A stretch of DNA of 64,000 nt, taken from the NCBI RefSeq assembly GCF_002288925.2, contig NW_022098008.1, positions 8,104,036 through 8,168,035 of the forward strand, in the 5' to 3' direction. Numbering within the stretch: the first letter of the stretch is position 1; every line of letters starts with the position of its first letter. The DNA is from Delphinapterus leucas. Its lineage: Eukaryota > Chordata > Mammalia > Artiodactyla > Monodontidae. The notes beneath the pieces are model-generated. The model did not search any database. It saw only the letters and a list, made by a program, of their open reading frames with translations, and had not been told where the DNA came from. This document shows, in pieces, positions 21,929-33,650 of the stretch. The translations under genes and the position numbers were made by a program.

Positions 21929-22209
21929 TGTAGAGCAGGTGTGAGCTAGATTTGCATCTATCATAATGGAAAGTCAATAAATAGTTTAATATTTACATAT
22001 CAATAATGAATCACAGAAGACATTTGTTTCGTGTTAGGGACCTAACTGCTAGAGGAAACAGCTCAAAGAGTTAAAATAGTTTTCCCAGAAAGTGGGTCTG
22101 GATTGAGAAGGGGGAAACCCTGGGGATTCTTGCTTTACATGAGAAGCAGATAGAACTTGGAGAGCATATTTCCATACGAAAAGATACGCTGCTGTTCACC
22201 AAATACCAC

Positions 22210-22241
22210 GTTCCTGCCTTTTCTTGTTCCTGCCTTTTCTT
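22210..22241 (+). repeat. Two exact 16-bp tandem units
   Basis: GTTCCTGCCTTTTCTT occurs twice in direct succession (22210-22225 and 22226-22241), a small slippage-type duplication. Confidence 0.85.
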
Positions 22242-22314
22242 TTTTAATCATCGTAACACCCAAGGCCTTCAAGTCACTAAGACCCCAAGCTCCCAGGTCT
22301 CCAGCAGGAGGACA

Positions 22315-22522
22315 GCAAGGAGCGTGGGTTTGATGTCGGATCTGGGGAGCTGTCCCAGCTCAACCAGTTACCCAGCGTGTGATACTGGGAAGGTCATTCA
22401 TCTCTCTGAACCTCAGGTTACACATCTATGCAGTGAGGATGACAATTCCTACCTGACAAGATTCTTGTGGGAATTAAATGGGGAGATAGATGCAAACTGC
22501 TCAGCATAGAGTAGGGTTGCTC
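22315..22522 (+). repeat. MIR SINE
   Basis: The core shows CCCAGCTCAACCAGTTACC, TGATACTGGGAAGGTCATTC, CTCTCTGAACCTCAGGTT and AAGATTCTTGTGGGAATTAA, followed by a tail CTCAGCATAGAGTAGG. This is the standard MIR order. Confidence 0.8.
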
Positions 22523-22848
22523 TTCCAACATCCCTCCCCCCAAATATACCAGCACCAGTTTGCAACACTGATGAATTACCTGGGCAAAGCCACTGTCACT
22601 CCACCCAGACTGTGCACATTTGATTTTTTTTAAGATCCATAGTGGCCTTTTATTGAAGTTTGTAAACCCCGTCTTTCTTTATCTCTACCATTGGTCCACG
22701 TGTGTGTGTGGTACCTACTTCTCCGATAAGAATTTTTCTATTTTTGCCTCTATCTACCTGCTACTGCTGCTTTCTCTCTGTCCTCGGCATGGCTCTGCTT
22801 TAAGCTCTCCCACGCTGGGCCCAGTTTTCTCTGTGCTTCCTTCTGGAG

Positions 22849-23054
22849 CAGAGTTTCTCACCCTTGGCCCTGCCAACATTCTGGGCTGTATAATTCTTTG
22901 TTGAGAGGCTGCCCCGTGTTTTGTAGGATATTGAGCAGTATCCCTGGCCTCCACCCAATACGTGCCAGTAAGACACCACAATTCGTGACAATGAAAAATG
23001 TCTGCTGACAAATGTCCCTTGGACAGCAAAATTGTCCTTACTTGAGAACCGCTG
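22849..23054 (-). mobile_element. MER5A (hAT-Charlie non-autonomous DNA transposon)
   Basis: Near full length. It opens AGAGTTTCTCACCCTTGGC and closes TTGAGAACCGCTG, inverted terminal ends typical of MER5A. Inside are TGGGCTGTATAATTCTTTG, TGTAGGATATTGAGCAGTAT, CCCTGGCCTCCACCC and AAATGTCTGCTGACAAATG. It is a long-dead eutherian transposon without coding capacity. Confidence 0.88.
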
Positions 23055-24638
23055 TTCTAGAACTGGGCTTTGTCCCAAAGCGTGTGCTTTTGCCCTAGCC
23101 CCTTGCCTTTTCCTGGCCTAGGTTTCTCAATCCCTATAAATGCCTCACCAGGATCTGCTGCCTCACTAGGAACATTGGGGAGCCCTCCACCTGCTGTCAC
23201 AGCTGCTGGTCACCCCTGGTGGCACTGGTCAGGGATGACCCCACCCATCTGGTATAACTCTCCCAGGAGCGGAGCCCAACCACCCTGCTTAGGGTTCTCC
23301 AGCAGGGCCAGGCCCAGGAAAATACTCAGGGTTTATTTTATTTAAAAGAAAGACAATTTATAAAGAAAAGAAATGCGGGCATCTGCAGGACAGAGAGCCC
23401 CCTACTGGTCCACATCTGCAAAGAGACGTCCACGTGTGAGTGAAACGCACTGACCATCACCAGCACAGAACCCAGGCTGATTCCACCTTCAAGGGAATCA
23501 GTGTCAGGTGCCTTCAGGACACCTGACGGAGACCAGGGATCAGAAATTGGCCACTCTCTTCACCCTCTCCACGCACCTGGACCTCAGGTGGGTAAGGGCT
23601 AGAGCTTTGGGTGACTCCTTTCAAGAATGGAGACATCAACAACTCTGTGTGTACTGGGAGCCTCACTTCACTTTCCTGTTATGGTAAAATGACTCTTTTT
23701 AACAGAATGTGTAAGAAAGGCGAAGTTTTACAATCCCTGCTTATATACAATTATATTTGCAATTATATTTGAAAAATAAAACACATTTTGGGGGAAAAGA
23801 AGTGCTCTCCACTCTCTCAGTCCAAGGGGAAGTTTTTATATTGGATTCGGAGATAAAAAAAGAAAATGTAGTGTCCCAACAAAGTAAAACAGGGAACAGC
23901 ATCACTGAAATAAAGGAGAGCATCCTCTGTCTGCTTTCCTTCATCCCTTTGGAATGATCTCACGACCCTTGACCTGTGGACCTGGGGCACATCTCAGACA
24001 GTCTCCTGCTGGCCTGTGATTGAGAATCGCATTCATCCCTTTGCAGAAAGCCTTTCCCTGAAGACTCAAGGAAGAAATAGTTCCTTTCTCGGTGTCAGGA
24101 GGAGCAGATACTTTCCTGACCAGTCTACACCTTTTTGAAATTCAACTCTGAGACTGGTTTCATTTGTGTCTTCTTTTTGACCTCATCGGGCCCAGAACTA
24201 AATTTGTGATTTACCTCCTACTATGTGTAAGATGGTCTGACCTGCCAGGAGACCCTCCCTCTGATTCTGTTTTGATTTCAGGCCCCTTATCCTTTATTCG
24301 GCTTTCTAAAAATGCTTCTCTTAGATATTCCTAAATTTTTTATTATGTTGAAATATTGCATCTTCTTAAGCCATTTTCTATCTTTGCAAGGAGATACAAT
24401 ATAAATGAATCACTCAATATGCAAAAGGAAACTTTCTCCCAATTTTTATTTCCAAGGGAAAAAAATACTGTTTAAATTCTGCTGCACCGTGGATGGACTA
24501 CAAATGTAGTCTTTTGCTTTTCTCAAGCACATCTTCCAACAAGACCTAGTGCCTTCTGTGAGCCATGGCGACGAATTGTATCCTTGTGCAGGTAACAACG
24601 GACAAGTTCCCGATATCATGCAGCCAGTCTGAGTACAT
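23055..24638. other. Unique non-coding DNA with one CTCF-like site
   Basis: No repeat or exon was recognised apart from the site listed at 23397-23411. Short overlapping frames near 23741-23957 on both strands conflict. Confidence 0.45.
23397..23411 (-). promoter_or_regulatory. Strong CTCF-like motif
   Basis: The minus strand reads GGACCAGTAGGGGGC, which fits the CTCF core CCASYAGRGGGC without mismatch. It lies in unique DNA outside any recognised SINE. Binding is inferred from the motif alone. Confidence 0.5.
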
Positions 24639-25028
24639 GAATGGCCACATATCTATTTTTTTATTTTTTTAACATATTTATTTAATTTTGGCTGCATTGG
24701 GTCTTCGTTGCTGCACGCAGGCTTTCTCTAGTTGCGGCGAACAGGGACTACTTTTCATTGCGCTGCGCGGGCTTCTCATTGCAATAGCTTCTCTTGTTGC
24801 GGAGCATGGACTCTAGGTGCACGGGCTTCAGTAGTTGTGGCACGTGGGCTCAGTAGTTGTGGCTTGCAGGCTCTAGAGTGCAGGCTCAGTAGTTGTGGCG
24901 CACGGGCTTAGTTGCTCTGTGGCATGTGGGATCTTCCCGGACCAGGGCTCGAACCCGTGTCCCCTGCGTTGGCAGGCAGATTCTTAACCACTGCACCACC
25001 AGGGAAGCCCAAGAATGACCACATTTCT
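24639..25028 (-). mobile_element. Long CHR-family SINE with target-site duplications
   Basis: The SINE body runs 24655-25010. On the minus strand the head GGGCTTCCCTGGTGGTGCAG is at 25010, then the B box GGGTTCGAGCCCTGG and a long GC-rich body with repeated units of the type TAGTTGTGGC and GGGCTTCAGTAG. It ends in an A-rich tail, seen here as a T-rich stretch at 24655-24675. Target-site duplications GAATGGCCACATATCT (24639-24654) and GAATGACCACATTTCT (25013-25028) differ at two positions, so it is older than the 205-bp copies. The 62-codon minus frame at 24908-25096 lies in it. Confidence 0.88.
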
Positions 25029-25334
25029 TCAACATGATTTTCCCTTGAGGGAGATCTATGAGCAAGTGTTCTCTGATGGCATGGCTTCACGGCCAAACCC
25101 TAAGTGCGTACCATGTGAGGCCACCTGGCTAGATGCTGGGCAAAGAGTTGAAAATGGTTTGGAGAAACTTCTCTCTGAGGATTTTATAATTTAGGAAAAA
25201 ATACTGATTGCAATGTAATTCTTCCAGAGCAGTGATAAGATCAATAAATCCAGAATTATAGAATCCTGAGAAGGTGTGCCTTAAGGCCTGGAGTCAGGGG
25301 GGCATTTCATCGGGCAGTCCATTTTGGACATGCT

Positions 25335-25480
25335 TGTGTGATATGGTAAATTTTAGGATTGTATTTCTGTGAAAAATGCCACTGGAATTTTGATGGGAAT
25401 TGCATCGAATCTACTGATGACATTGGGTAGTATAGACATCTTAAGAATATTAACTTTTCCTATCCATGAACCACAGGGGC
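25335..25480 (-). mobile_element. Short L1 ORF2 fragment
   Basis: GGGAATTGCATCGAATCTAC, TTGGGTAGTATAGACATCTT and AATATTAACTTTTCCTATCC, followed by ATGAACC, are the reverse complement of an L1 ORF2 segment. No ends or target-site duplications were recognised. Confidence 0.75.
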
Positions 25481-28400
25481 CACAGGGTCACTGAGCCCTA
25501 AACATACGGTGTGCATAGTGATACAGGAGGAACTCCTGAGAGAATGGGGTGAACCTGTTAAAGGAATCCTAGAGCCTACTGGGTGTGATCTCTCGTAGAT
25601 TTTCCAAATTTAAAAGTGTGACTTCTAAACAGAGGGACTGAACAGTAAGCCTTCATCAAGCAATTTCTCTTATGATAAGAGAGTGTTTATCAGCGCAATG
25701 CATTCCCTATGGAAGACTTGTCTTCACACTGGTGTACCTACCGACATATGAAGCTTTTCATGTCAACCGTGAGCAGCTGAGGGACACATTTTTCAATGTT
25801 TAAAACAGGATCTGCAAATTGCCCTGCTCCATCCTTTCAGGAAGGATCACCAAATTGCTTCACATCCATGGTAAAGCAGTAATTTCAAATTCTGGACACA
25901 GCGATTCCTGAGCTCCAAACAATACCCAAGAAACCATGCAGATGCTCCAGTAGCCCCAGGTGACCTGACCTTTGCTACCAAAGTGCTTTGTTTACACCCT
26001 ATTATCATGCTTTTCACACCGAGGCAGCTCATTTTTTTTTATCACCTTCCTGAGTTTTTAGGCCTTAAAGAGACAGAAAGCAGACTTTCAATAAATGGTT
26101 ATTTAATAAATAGAGCTGATGAAAAAGAGAAACAGTTTTTCTCAGATAAAACTTTTCAGTACCAGCTGACATTACCCTTCCATATTGGCTTGCACTTTTC
26201 ACCCTTTCACTCTACTGGAGAAAGCAGGAGTAGAAGCTCAGGTAAGTAATGTCACAGCAGAAAGCAGTGAAGAGGCTTTAGAGTTTTACAAGTCTAGGTT
26301 CCAAGTAAAAAAAAGTATTTCCATCCTTTTCATCCAGGAAAGATAAGGATCCCCAGGCTGGAAGGAGAACAATCACCATAAAAGCAATGGGAGCTAAGAT
26401 GCTGGCAGGGCGATGAGCAAAGCATGGCACCTGTCCTCCCAGAGCCCAAGCCTGAGGAGTGTGGATAAGGATTCCAGAGTGATTTTGGGGGTTTGGGTCT
26501 GGCTCCACATGGGGGTTAAGGAAGCAGCAGGACCCAGAATAGAAGTGCTTGTGTAGGGTTCTTGCTGGAAGAACTAAAGCAGCCTTGCAGAGTTCCTGGG
26601 ACCGCAGTGAGGGCAGGAATGGCTGAACACTCGATGTGCCCAAGCATGGCATGGAAGTCACCACACTCAGCCCCATCGGAGTTTCTCTTGCCCAGTGTGG
26701 GTGGAGGAAAGGCAGGTTGAATCCTTGGTAGAGATGTTCAGACGGTCGCTGGATCTATCGGTGAGCCGTACAGAGATGGAGGATGATGCAGAGACGAGGA
26801 CCAGACATACAACAGGAGATGCTGAGAATTCTGGACATACAAGTGCCAAATGTTATAAGAGCTCTGCCATCTTCTCTTGCAATCCTCTCAGAACTTATAT
26901 ACAACCCCAGAAATGTTAGGATAACCCCAAGCTGGCAAACATTTCTACCACCCCGATGCAATGGAGTCATAAAGGTAAATTACAGAAAAACAAACAAATA
27001 TCATTTCCTGCACACCAAGACAGTGCAGAATGAGATCTACCCAATGCCATGGACAACTGCACCACCTGAAATCTAGAAATGAAGGTACAACAGATCTGAT
27101 TTTAACACAGCTTTCCTTGGTATCATAACTGAAACATCTAAAAAAAAATAAGAGGGAAAACGAACAAAGTTCCAATATAACATTCTGTTTACATAGTATT
27201 TTCACTACCTGAAATCCAAGTGCTCGTAGACAAAATAGTCCAACCTTCCCCACACTGTCACTGCTGAAGAATGCCATTGAGTGTCGTGTTTTTAAGTATT
27301 CAAGGGAGAAAACAGAACAGGATTCTAAGAAGTCTACTAGAAGTCAAGTTTGCCCAAAACTAATTCACTGAGAATTCTGGAAGCTTGCCCTACCAGCGTG
27401 GCCATTTCTGTGTGGATGTGAGTAGTGAACGTGAAGTGGGAGCTGCTGGGATGCAGAGACACAGGGAAAGAGAAGCCCAATCCCAGGCGAGGCCAGGCCA
27501 GGAAGAGTGGAAGCAGAGGGGAGCTGGCACATCTGAACGTCGAGCTTGTGTCCTCTTCTGTCCTTTTTCCAGCCCTGAGTGTCAAGATCTTGGGGCTAGG
27601 AGTTTGAAAGACTCAACACACTTGCTTCTTGGAGAAAACCAGAGGCTTCCTGGAACCCCGAGAAGGAAGATTCTCGCAGAGACACTGAGGCCCGGAGGAG
27701 GCCTTGTGAAGGACCAAGGGGAGGAGGCAGAAGGCAGGTCACCAGACCAGGCCAGGCTCCCAAGGGGAAGAAAACAGCAGCCACCTGTGCCACACAGGTA
27801 CCACTACCTCTCTTATCCTCCAGTCCCGGCCTTTTCATCTCGTCTTGTAAAACCCCACACTCGGGGGTAAAGCCAGGGTGGACCCGGGTCTGATGGAGCC
27901 ACAGACCCTGCTTGCCATGGATGTGTGCATGTGTTTGGTGGGGTGGCTGTTGGAGAGTGCAGAAAAGAAGGTCTAATCAAGAAGGACTCATGCCCTCGCA
28001 GGGGCGACGCTCTCAGGGAGAGGCCTGTGGTCTCTGACATCACAGGGTGATCATTGAAGAGTAGGGCTCAGTGTTCTAATGGCCTGGCCTCTGCCTTCCG
28101 ATCACCGAGCAGCTTGGAGAAAGTTATGCTCCAGTCGGTCTTAATTTCCGCCTTCCTGACCAGCTGTGACAACACTTTGCTCCTAACTGGGACCCCTGTT
28201 TATTCCTGGGCACATCCCCTACTGACACACCACCACCAGCCTCCCTGTCGAGGATGGGAAGTCATGAAGAAGCTTCCGGAAACCAAAAGCCAGCAAAAGG
28301 CCCTTCCTGAACCAGAATGGAGAAAACTAGGGTAGCGTGAGTTAAACCAGAGACAGAATGGGGCAAGTAGGCACATACACTTCTTGGAAAGTTGTTTTAA

Positions 28401-29420
28401 AGTCTACCTTCACCTAGAAATTCTTTTAAAATGTTAGTGATTAATGATCAGTTGCCTATTATTTCAGAGAAACATCGACACTGTCGTCCTCCATGACACA
28501 CTCGAAAGAACAAGGTTTGCTGCCAGTATGTGGGCTGACTCAGTGACCCTCGGGGGAAAGTGGAGGGGGAATCACATTTTGAGTTACAGTTCATCGAGCA
28601 GTGTTAAGCTTCTTTTTTTTTTTCCTTGTTCTCACTTTTCATGCTGATACCCACGGACATTTTCCTCTAATTTTGTGTGATGAAACTACCGAATGTGTCA
28701 ACAGTGGACAGGTTAGATGAAGGAGGCAAGAGTTCAGAAGAGGAAATTCTACAGGAGGAAATTTAGAGTTCATAAACATATAAATAACAACTCCTTGTTT
28801 TTATGTTTTTAAAGACATCTTGTATAACATACCAATATAAAATCATAGGATATAGTGGGAATGATTCCTATTCGACTATGTGCATGTTTAGATATTAACT
28901 TTTTCAAAAGACCTAAAGATGATTTTGACACATATGGATTCCAAATATCACTGCGACATGAAGAGGAGGCTCAGGCAGAACCAAGAGAAAAATTATACTT
29001 TGGGCTCTTTCATCCAAGGTTTGGGTTCTCCGCCACTGCCATCTCTTTGACCCTAATAGTGAGTTTGGGGGTTAGGCTGAGGGAAGAAATTTACATCTTG
29101 GCTGTGCATAAATGGCAATGGAGACAAAAGCCTCATCTTCACACGATGACCTTTTGGAAATAAAGTACAAGGTTTGGTATCTGATGTGTTTTATGTGTAG
29201 CTACAAAGCAGCACATATAGGCAGGTGTACTTTACCTGTGCAAGTAAGCCAATGAGGTACAGAACACAGAGGGGGTTTGGAGTAGGATGGAGCCACGTAA
29301 ATAAGGTGAGGATGGGAAGGAAATATGTTTCAGAGGCAAAAGCAGGAGGCTGGGCTGCCTTCAAGGGTTCTGGCTTTAATAACTGATGGATTGGTTTCCT
29401 GAGATGGGAGAGATTGCTGA
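25481..29420. other. Unique non-coding DNA, nothing recognised
   Basis: GC rises at 27400-28300 and leaves longer chance frames. The longest is 161 codons at 27385-27870, Arg/Gly/Glu-rich with no domain, and an overlapping minus frame is equally open. A 102-codon frame at 28855-29163 has no recognised motif. No promoter or splice-supported exon is called. Confidence 0.45.
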
Positions 29421-29424
29421 AAGA

Positions 29425-29480
29425 ATGGATGGATGGATGGATGAGTGGATAGGTGGATGGACGGATGAATAAACAAACAA
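29425..29480 (+). repeat. (GGAT)n microsatellite
   Basis: About ten GGAT/GGAC units with interruptions, passing into AAACAAACAAAT. Confidence 0.85.
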
Positions 29481-29559
29481 ATATGTAAAGGTAAAAACAC
29501 AGTAAAAGAGAATGAGTCTTCAGGACAAAAAGTGGTTCATCAGGCATATTTCTCCTGTA

Positions 29560-29965
29560 TCAGTCAGTGTTCTCCAGAGAAACAAATCTTAAGATATGTA
29601 GATATATATAGATATATAGATATATATATATCATGTGCCTGGGGCCCTGACAAATGTGATATTTTTAGGGTAGACCAGCAGGCTAGAAACACAGGCAGAA
29701 ATTGGTTTTTCAGTGTTGAGGCAAAATTTCTTCTTCCTAGGGAACCTCAGGGTTATGTTTTGTTTTGTTTTTTTCCCTTTAAATCCTTCAACTGATGGGA
29801 TGAGGCCCACCTACACTATTGAGGATAACCTCCTTTACTTACAGTCAGCTGACTATAGGTGTTAATCACATCAAACATTCCAAATGCCCTTCCCAGAAGC
29901 ACTTAGGTTAGTGTGTGATTAAATAACTGGGTACTCTAGCCCAGCCAAGTTCATAAAAATAACCA
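29560..29965 (-). repeat. Medium-reiterated repeat, copy B (family not named)
   Basis: In reverse complement it reads CCCAGTTATTTAATCACACA, AGTCAGCTGACTGTAAG, CCTCATCCCATCAGTTGAAG and ends TTTGTTTCTCTGGAGAACAC. These are the same blocks as copy A at 3069-3510. A (TAGATA)n/(TA)n patch at 29595-29632 sits near its end. Confidence 0.65.
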
Positions 29966-30024
29966 TCAGAGCTGCAAATAACTGCTCGATAGAAACCGCT
30001 AGACTTCACTAATGGTATAACTCA

Positions 30025-30258
30025 AAGGTCAGCAAACTACAGTCAGGGGGCCAAATCCTGCCCATCGCCTGTTGCTGTGAGAAATGTTTTTTGGAACACA
30101 GCCAGAACCATTCATTTGGGCATTGTCTACTGCTGCTTTTGTGTGGCAGCTGCAGAGTTGACTATTTGTGACAGAGACCAAGTGGCCCGCAAAGCAAACG
30201 TATTTTTGCTACCTGACCCTTTACAGACAACGTTTGTGGAGTTACTCAGGCAAGGCAA
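30025..30258 (+). mobile_element. hAT-type non-autonomous DNA transposon (name not asserted)
   Basis: Recognised from AGGTCAGCAAACTACAGTCA, GGGGGCCAAATCCTGCCC, TTGGAACACAGCCAGAACC, GCAGAGTTGACTATTTGTGA, CAGAGACCAAGTGGCCCGC and CTGACCCTTTACAGACAAC. This is a common eutherian medium-reiterated element. The 86-codon frame at 30077-30337 lies inside and is not a gene. Confidence 0.7.
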
Positions 30259-31049
30259 TGCGACTGCTCGATGGAAAAGATTCAGTATTCAAATAGTCAG
30301 CAGGTCTGAACCCAGGGGAGATCTGGGGAAATTTTAAAAGAATAGTCAAACATGACATTGGGGAAAGAAACCCAAAGCATTTGCATTTGCCTTCAAAGTA
30401 GCTCACAATCTGGCACAGGGCAACTGTTACCTCACTGCTCAAAAATGAAAGCTTGGGGCCTCTGGACAAAACGCCAACTCGTAAGAAATCTCACACAGGA
30501 AATAGCACCTGCAAGGCAAACCTGGCCCACTTGCTTGATTTTGCAAGTAGCAACTGGCTCACGTTTTCATCTAATTTTTAAGCAGCTTATCACCTTGAAA
30601 AGGGAAAAATAACTTTCAAAAACCTGTAATGCTTTTCTTCTGATGAGCATATATGATATTTTAAATTTTAATGAAATTGTTTTCCCACATAATTATTCCT
30701 AAGTTTTGTCTACCAGGGGATATATTTGAATATTTTATCTTATCAGTGGAAACTCCCCCCTTCCCACCATCCCATTGTTTCTTTTTTAGGGGTAAACTTT
30801 GCTGAAACCAACTGACTCTTATATCTCAATTCATCACCCTATATCTGAACCAAAATAATGTTTGTTGAAATACCAACTGAAAGGAAAATTTTTAGAGTTT
30901 TTTTATTGCCAAGGTGTGAGAAAAATACATAATAATATAAGCATATGATGAAATAAAATTAATTTTTACAAACGACAAAAAAAATCCCACAATGCTTGAT
31001 CAAATAAAATTAACTCCAGTACTTTATCATGTATTGTAAACATAATACA
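30259..31049. other. Unique non-coding DNA, nothing recognised
   Basis: AT-rich in its second half, without recognised repeats or exons. Confidence 0.5.
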
Positions 31050-31225
31050 TGGTACTGTTTACCTGGTGCTAGACCATGTTTTTTGCGTAGAAAATCCCCT
31101 GTAATCCCTATATGGTAATCCTGGGAGATGCGTACATTTTAATCTCAGGTTTACAGGTGAGAAACCAAGCCGGGCTGAAAGACCCACCTCCAGCCCACAT
31201 CCCAACCACTGCATGAAGCGCTATC
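31050..31225 (-). repeat. MIR SINE fragment
   Basis: Reverse-oriented MIR blocks: CCTGTAATCCCTATATGGTA, TTTACAGGTGAGAAACCAAG and CCCAACCACTGCATGAAGC. Confidence 0.65.
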
Positions 31226-32724
31226 CCTAACTTAACAGAAACTGCTACCCCGAAATAATCCATTATATAATTGTATTCCTCTTGACTGACCTGAATAGTG
31301 TTTGTTTCTATCTGGGAATGTAACTTTTTAAAGAATGTATGATTTCATTGAAGAACCTGCACAGCTATCTCATATAATGGAAATATGCCTGTCCTTATGT
31401 TCTAGATGGAGAGCCCTGAAGCAGCTAACTTTCCCTCCAATATTTGGTCCACATTCTCTGATGGGTGACAGAGAGGACACAAGCACTTAGCATCTGAGCA
31501 TCGGTTTTCTTTGTCACCCCTGCCAAGACTCCATTCATCCAATTTGCAGACCTTATACTGAAAATGCATCATAACTCCTCTAGTGTTCTTTGTATTTTGA
31601 CTAGTTTCACCTTATTCTCAGTGCACAGTTTCATATAAAAGCATGGCCAAATGGTCCACTGCTTGTCCCAATGCGTCATACAGGTGCTGTTGAAATGGGT
31701 ACCCCTACCTATTGGTCCTCTTTCTCCTTCTCACCTGCCAAGGCAAAGTCAGAATTTATCTGCGAGAGACCCCAAACTTCTTGAAAAGACTTGCTTGTAG
31801 CTTCCCTGGCTGGAGAACCACAGAAAGACAGATTGCACATGCGTCAATACACCACCCACCCCTCTGTGCTCACACATTGGTCCAGGGTCAGCCAGGAGTC
31901 CCATCTGCTCTCTTGTGGTGCAGACCCAAAGTGTCCAGGAATTAATGTGTCTTGGGCTGAGAGTGGTGGGTCACCACCCCAGCACCCTTGGTCCTCCTGT
32001 GGGATAACTTTAAGGTGCATCCTCTAGACCATCTTCCAACGGGCTTGTGCTCCACGTGGCCACAGTGGTAACTTTCTTGGAGATGCACCTTTCTCCCTTG
32101 CATGCCTCGAAAAACCCACCTCCTACGTGGTGTTACTTGGGATGGCCAACAAAGTACTTGTGTTGAAACCCTTGTCTCAGGATCTCCTGGGAATCCAAGC
32201 TAAGTCAGCATCATCCATGACTTACCCCACCTCCCCTGCTCAATGCACACTTCTCTTGAACTGTGTCTTATTTCAGTCCTGAGTTCCATCCTATCAAGTC
32301 TTGCAGATCCCCAAGCGGACCTGGGTAGAAGAGGAAATCTCTCTGCTGTATCACATGCAAGGTCACAGAGAGGAATGACCCTGCCCGCCTCACTCCAGCC
32401 CTCAGTCTCTATCAGGTGTTCCTGACACACTGTTCACACTTGGCCTTTCATTCAACTCTTCCCATTCATGTATTTTGAGACTTTGGTTGATTTCAGCAAC
32501 TCTACTCTACCATTTTTCGTTGTACTAGGGTCTTGACCGAGTCATACAAACGGACAAATTGTAGAGCCAGAGATATCACTATCCCTATAGATTCTGAGAG
32601 TAAGCAGTGGCCCTGGTCTTCGTTCTTTCCCAGTGTATTCAAAAGACCCACAATCTCACCTCCTGCTAGGATGTAGACTCTTCTTTCCCCATTAACAACT
32701 AGGGTGTTGAGGCACATGATGAAC
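31226..32724. other. Unique non-coding DNA, nothing recognised
   Basis: No repeat or exon was recognised. Frames at 31712-32027 and 32200-32430 are short and unsupported. Confidence 0.5.
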
Positions 32725-32940
32725 CAATGTAGCTGTGAGGGCTTCTGAATCTGACCAACATGGCTCTATCACTAGCTGAGTGACTTCGGGGAAGTTATTT
32801 AACTTCTCGTAGCCTCAATTTTCTCATCTGGAAATTGGGAACAATAGTGATAACTATGGCATTAAGTCTTCATGAGATTAGGTGAAATAATGCATGACAA
32901 GCACTACTATTTTTGACAGCACCTGGCACATCAAAGTCTT
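32725..32940 (+). repeat. MIR SINE
   Basis: Shows CACTAGCTGAGTGACTTCGG, GAAGTTATTTAACTTCTCG, TAGCCTCAATTTTCTCATCT and CAGCACCTGGCACATCAA in MIR order. Confidence 0.85.
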
Positions 32941-33552
32941 CTGACTGATGTCATTGTGGCTGACATCTTTCCCCCCTCCGGGGGCAGACCCAGCCCCTGG
33001 GGGGTGATGGTGAGGGTGGGAGAGGGATGTGGCCTCCAGCCTGACAAGATAAGCACAAAGAGGTTGAGGTGCTGCTGTTCCTTTTCCTGGCTCCTTCCAG
33101 GTGGCCCTGTGGACAAATAACAGGCAGGACATTGTGGACATGCAGCTGAATGATTATTCACACTGACTTAACCGGAGTAAGTTAGCAGTATCCCAAAACT
33201 CTGAAGGACAGAGGCTCAATTAGCCTTTCTATTCATAAGTCAAATTCCTCTCCTTAATGACTTGCTTCTTTATGAGCCAAAGTGTCCCAAACCCCTCCCA
33301 GACCTTCCCCAGGGTGGAGCTGTTTCTCAGCAGTGGGGCTACCTCCTAAAGACTGAGTCCTTCACTTGTGTGTGTTTTGTCCCCATGTGATGCTATTTCC
33401 ATCAATGGGGTTTGCATGCCAGGACGACCCAGAGGGAAGAACATGCACAGGGCCGTCTTCATCCAGCTGTTCCCACCTGGTTGGAGACCCACTTCACTCC
33501 AGCTGCCCTCATGCTTGTGGTTAAAAGAATATAAATCATTTCACCATTCTGC
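32941..33552. other. Unique non-coding DNA, nothing recognised
   Basis: No repeat or exon was recognised. The 112-codon frame at 33368-33706 owes its second half to the microsatellite that follows. Confidence 0.5.
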
Positions 33553-33556
33553 CTTC

Positions 33557-33590
33557 TCCCTCTCTCTCTCTCTCTCTCTCTCTCCCCCCC

Positions 33591-33642
<52 letters not shown>

Positions 33643-33650
33643 CTCTCTCT
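33557..33650 (+). repeat. Compound microsatellite (TC)n-(C)n-(GT)n-(CT)n
   Basis: An uninterrupted TC run at 33557-33584 passes into nine C at 33584-33592. Next come about 22 GT units to 33636, then a short TATGT break and a CT run. Long pure arrays suggest high length polymorphism, and the GT part can adopt Z-DNA. Frames through it translate to Val/Cys or His/Thr repeats and are not genes. Confidence 0.97.

Noticed and set aside
27385..27870. 161-codon open frame, the longest outside retroelements and simple repeats
   Set aside because: It lies in GC-rich DNA where stops are rare. It is Arg/Gly/Glu-rich, has no domain and overlaps open minus frames. No splice or promoter evidence.
29590..29635. 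TA-rich block considered as a replication origin or promoter
   Set aside because: It is a (TAGATA)n/(TA)n microsatellite at the end of an interspersed repeat, with no promoter context.
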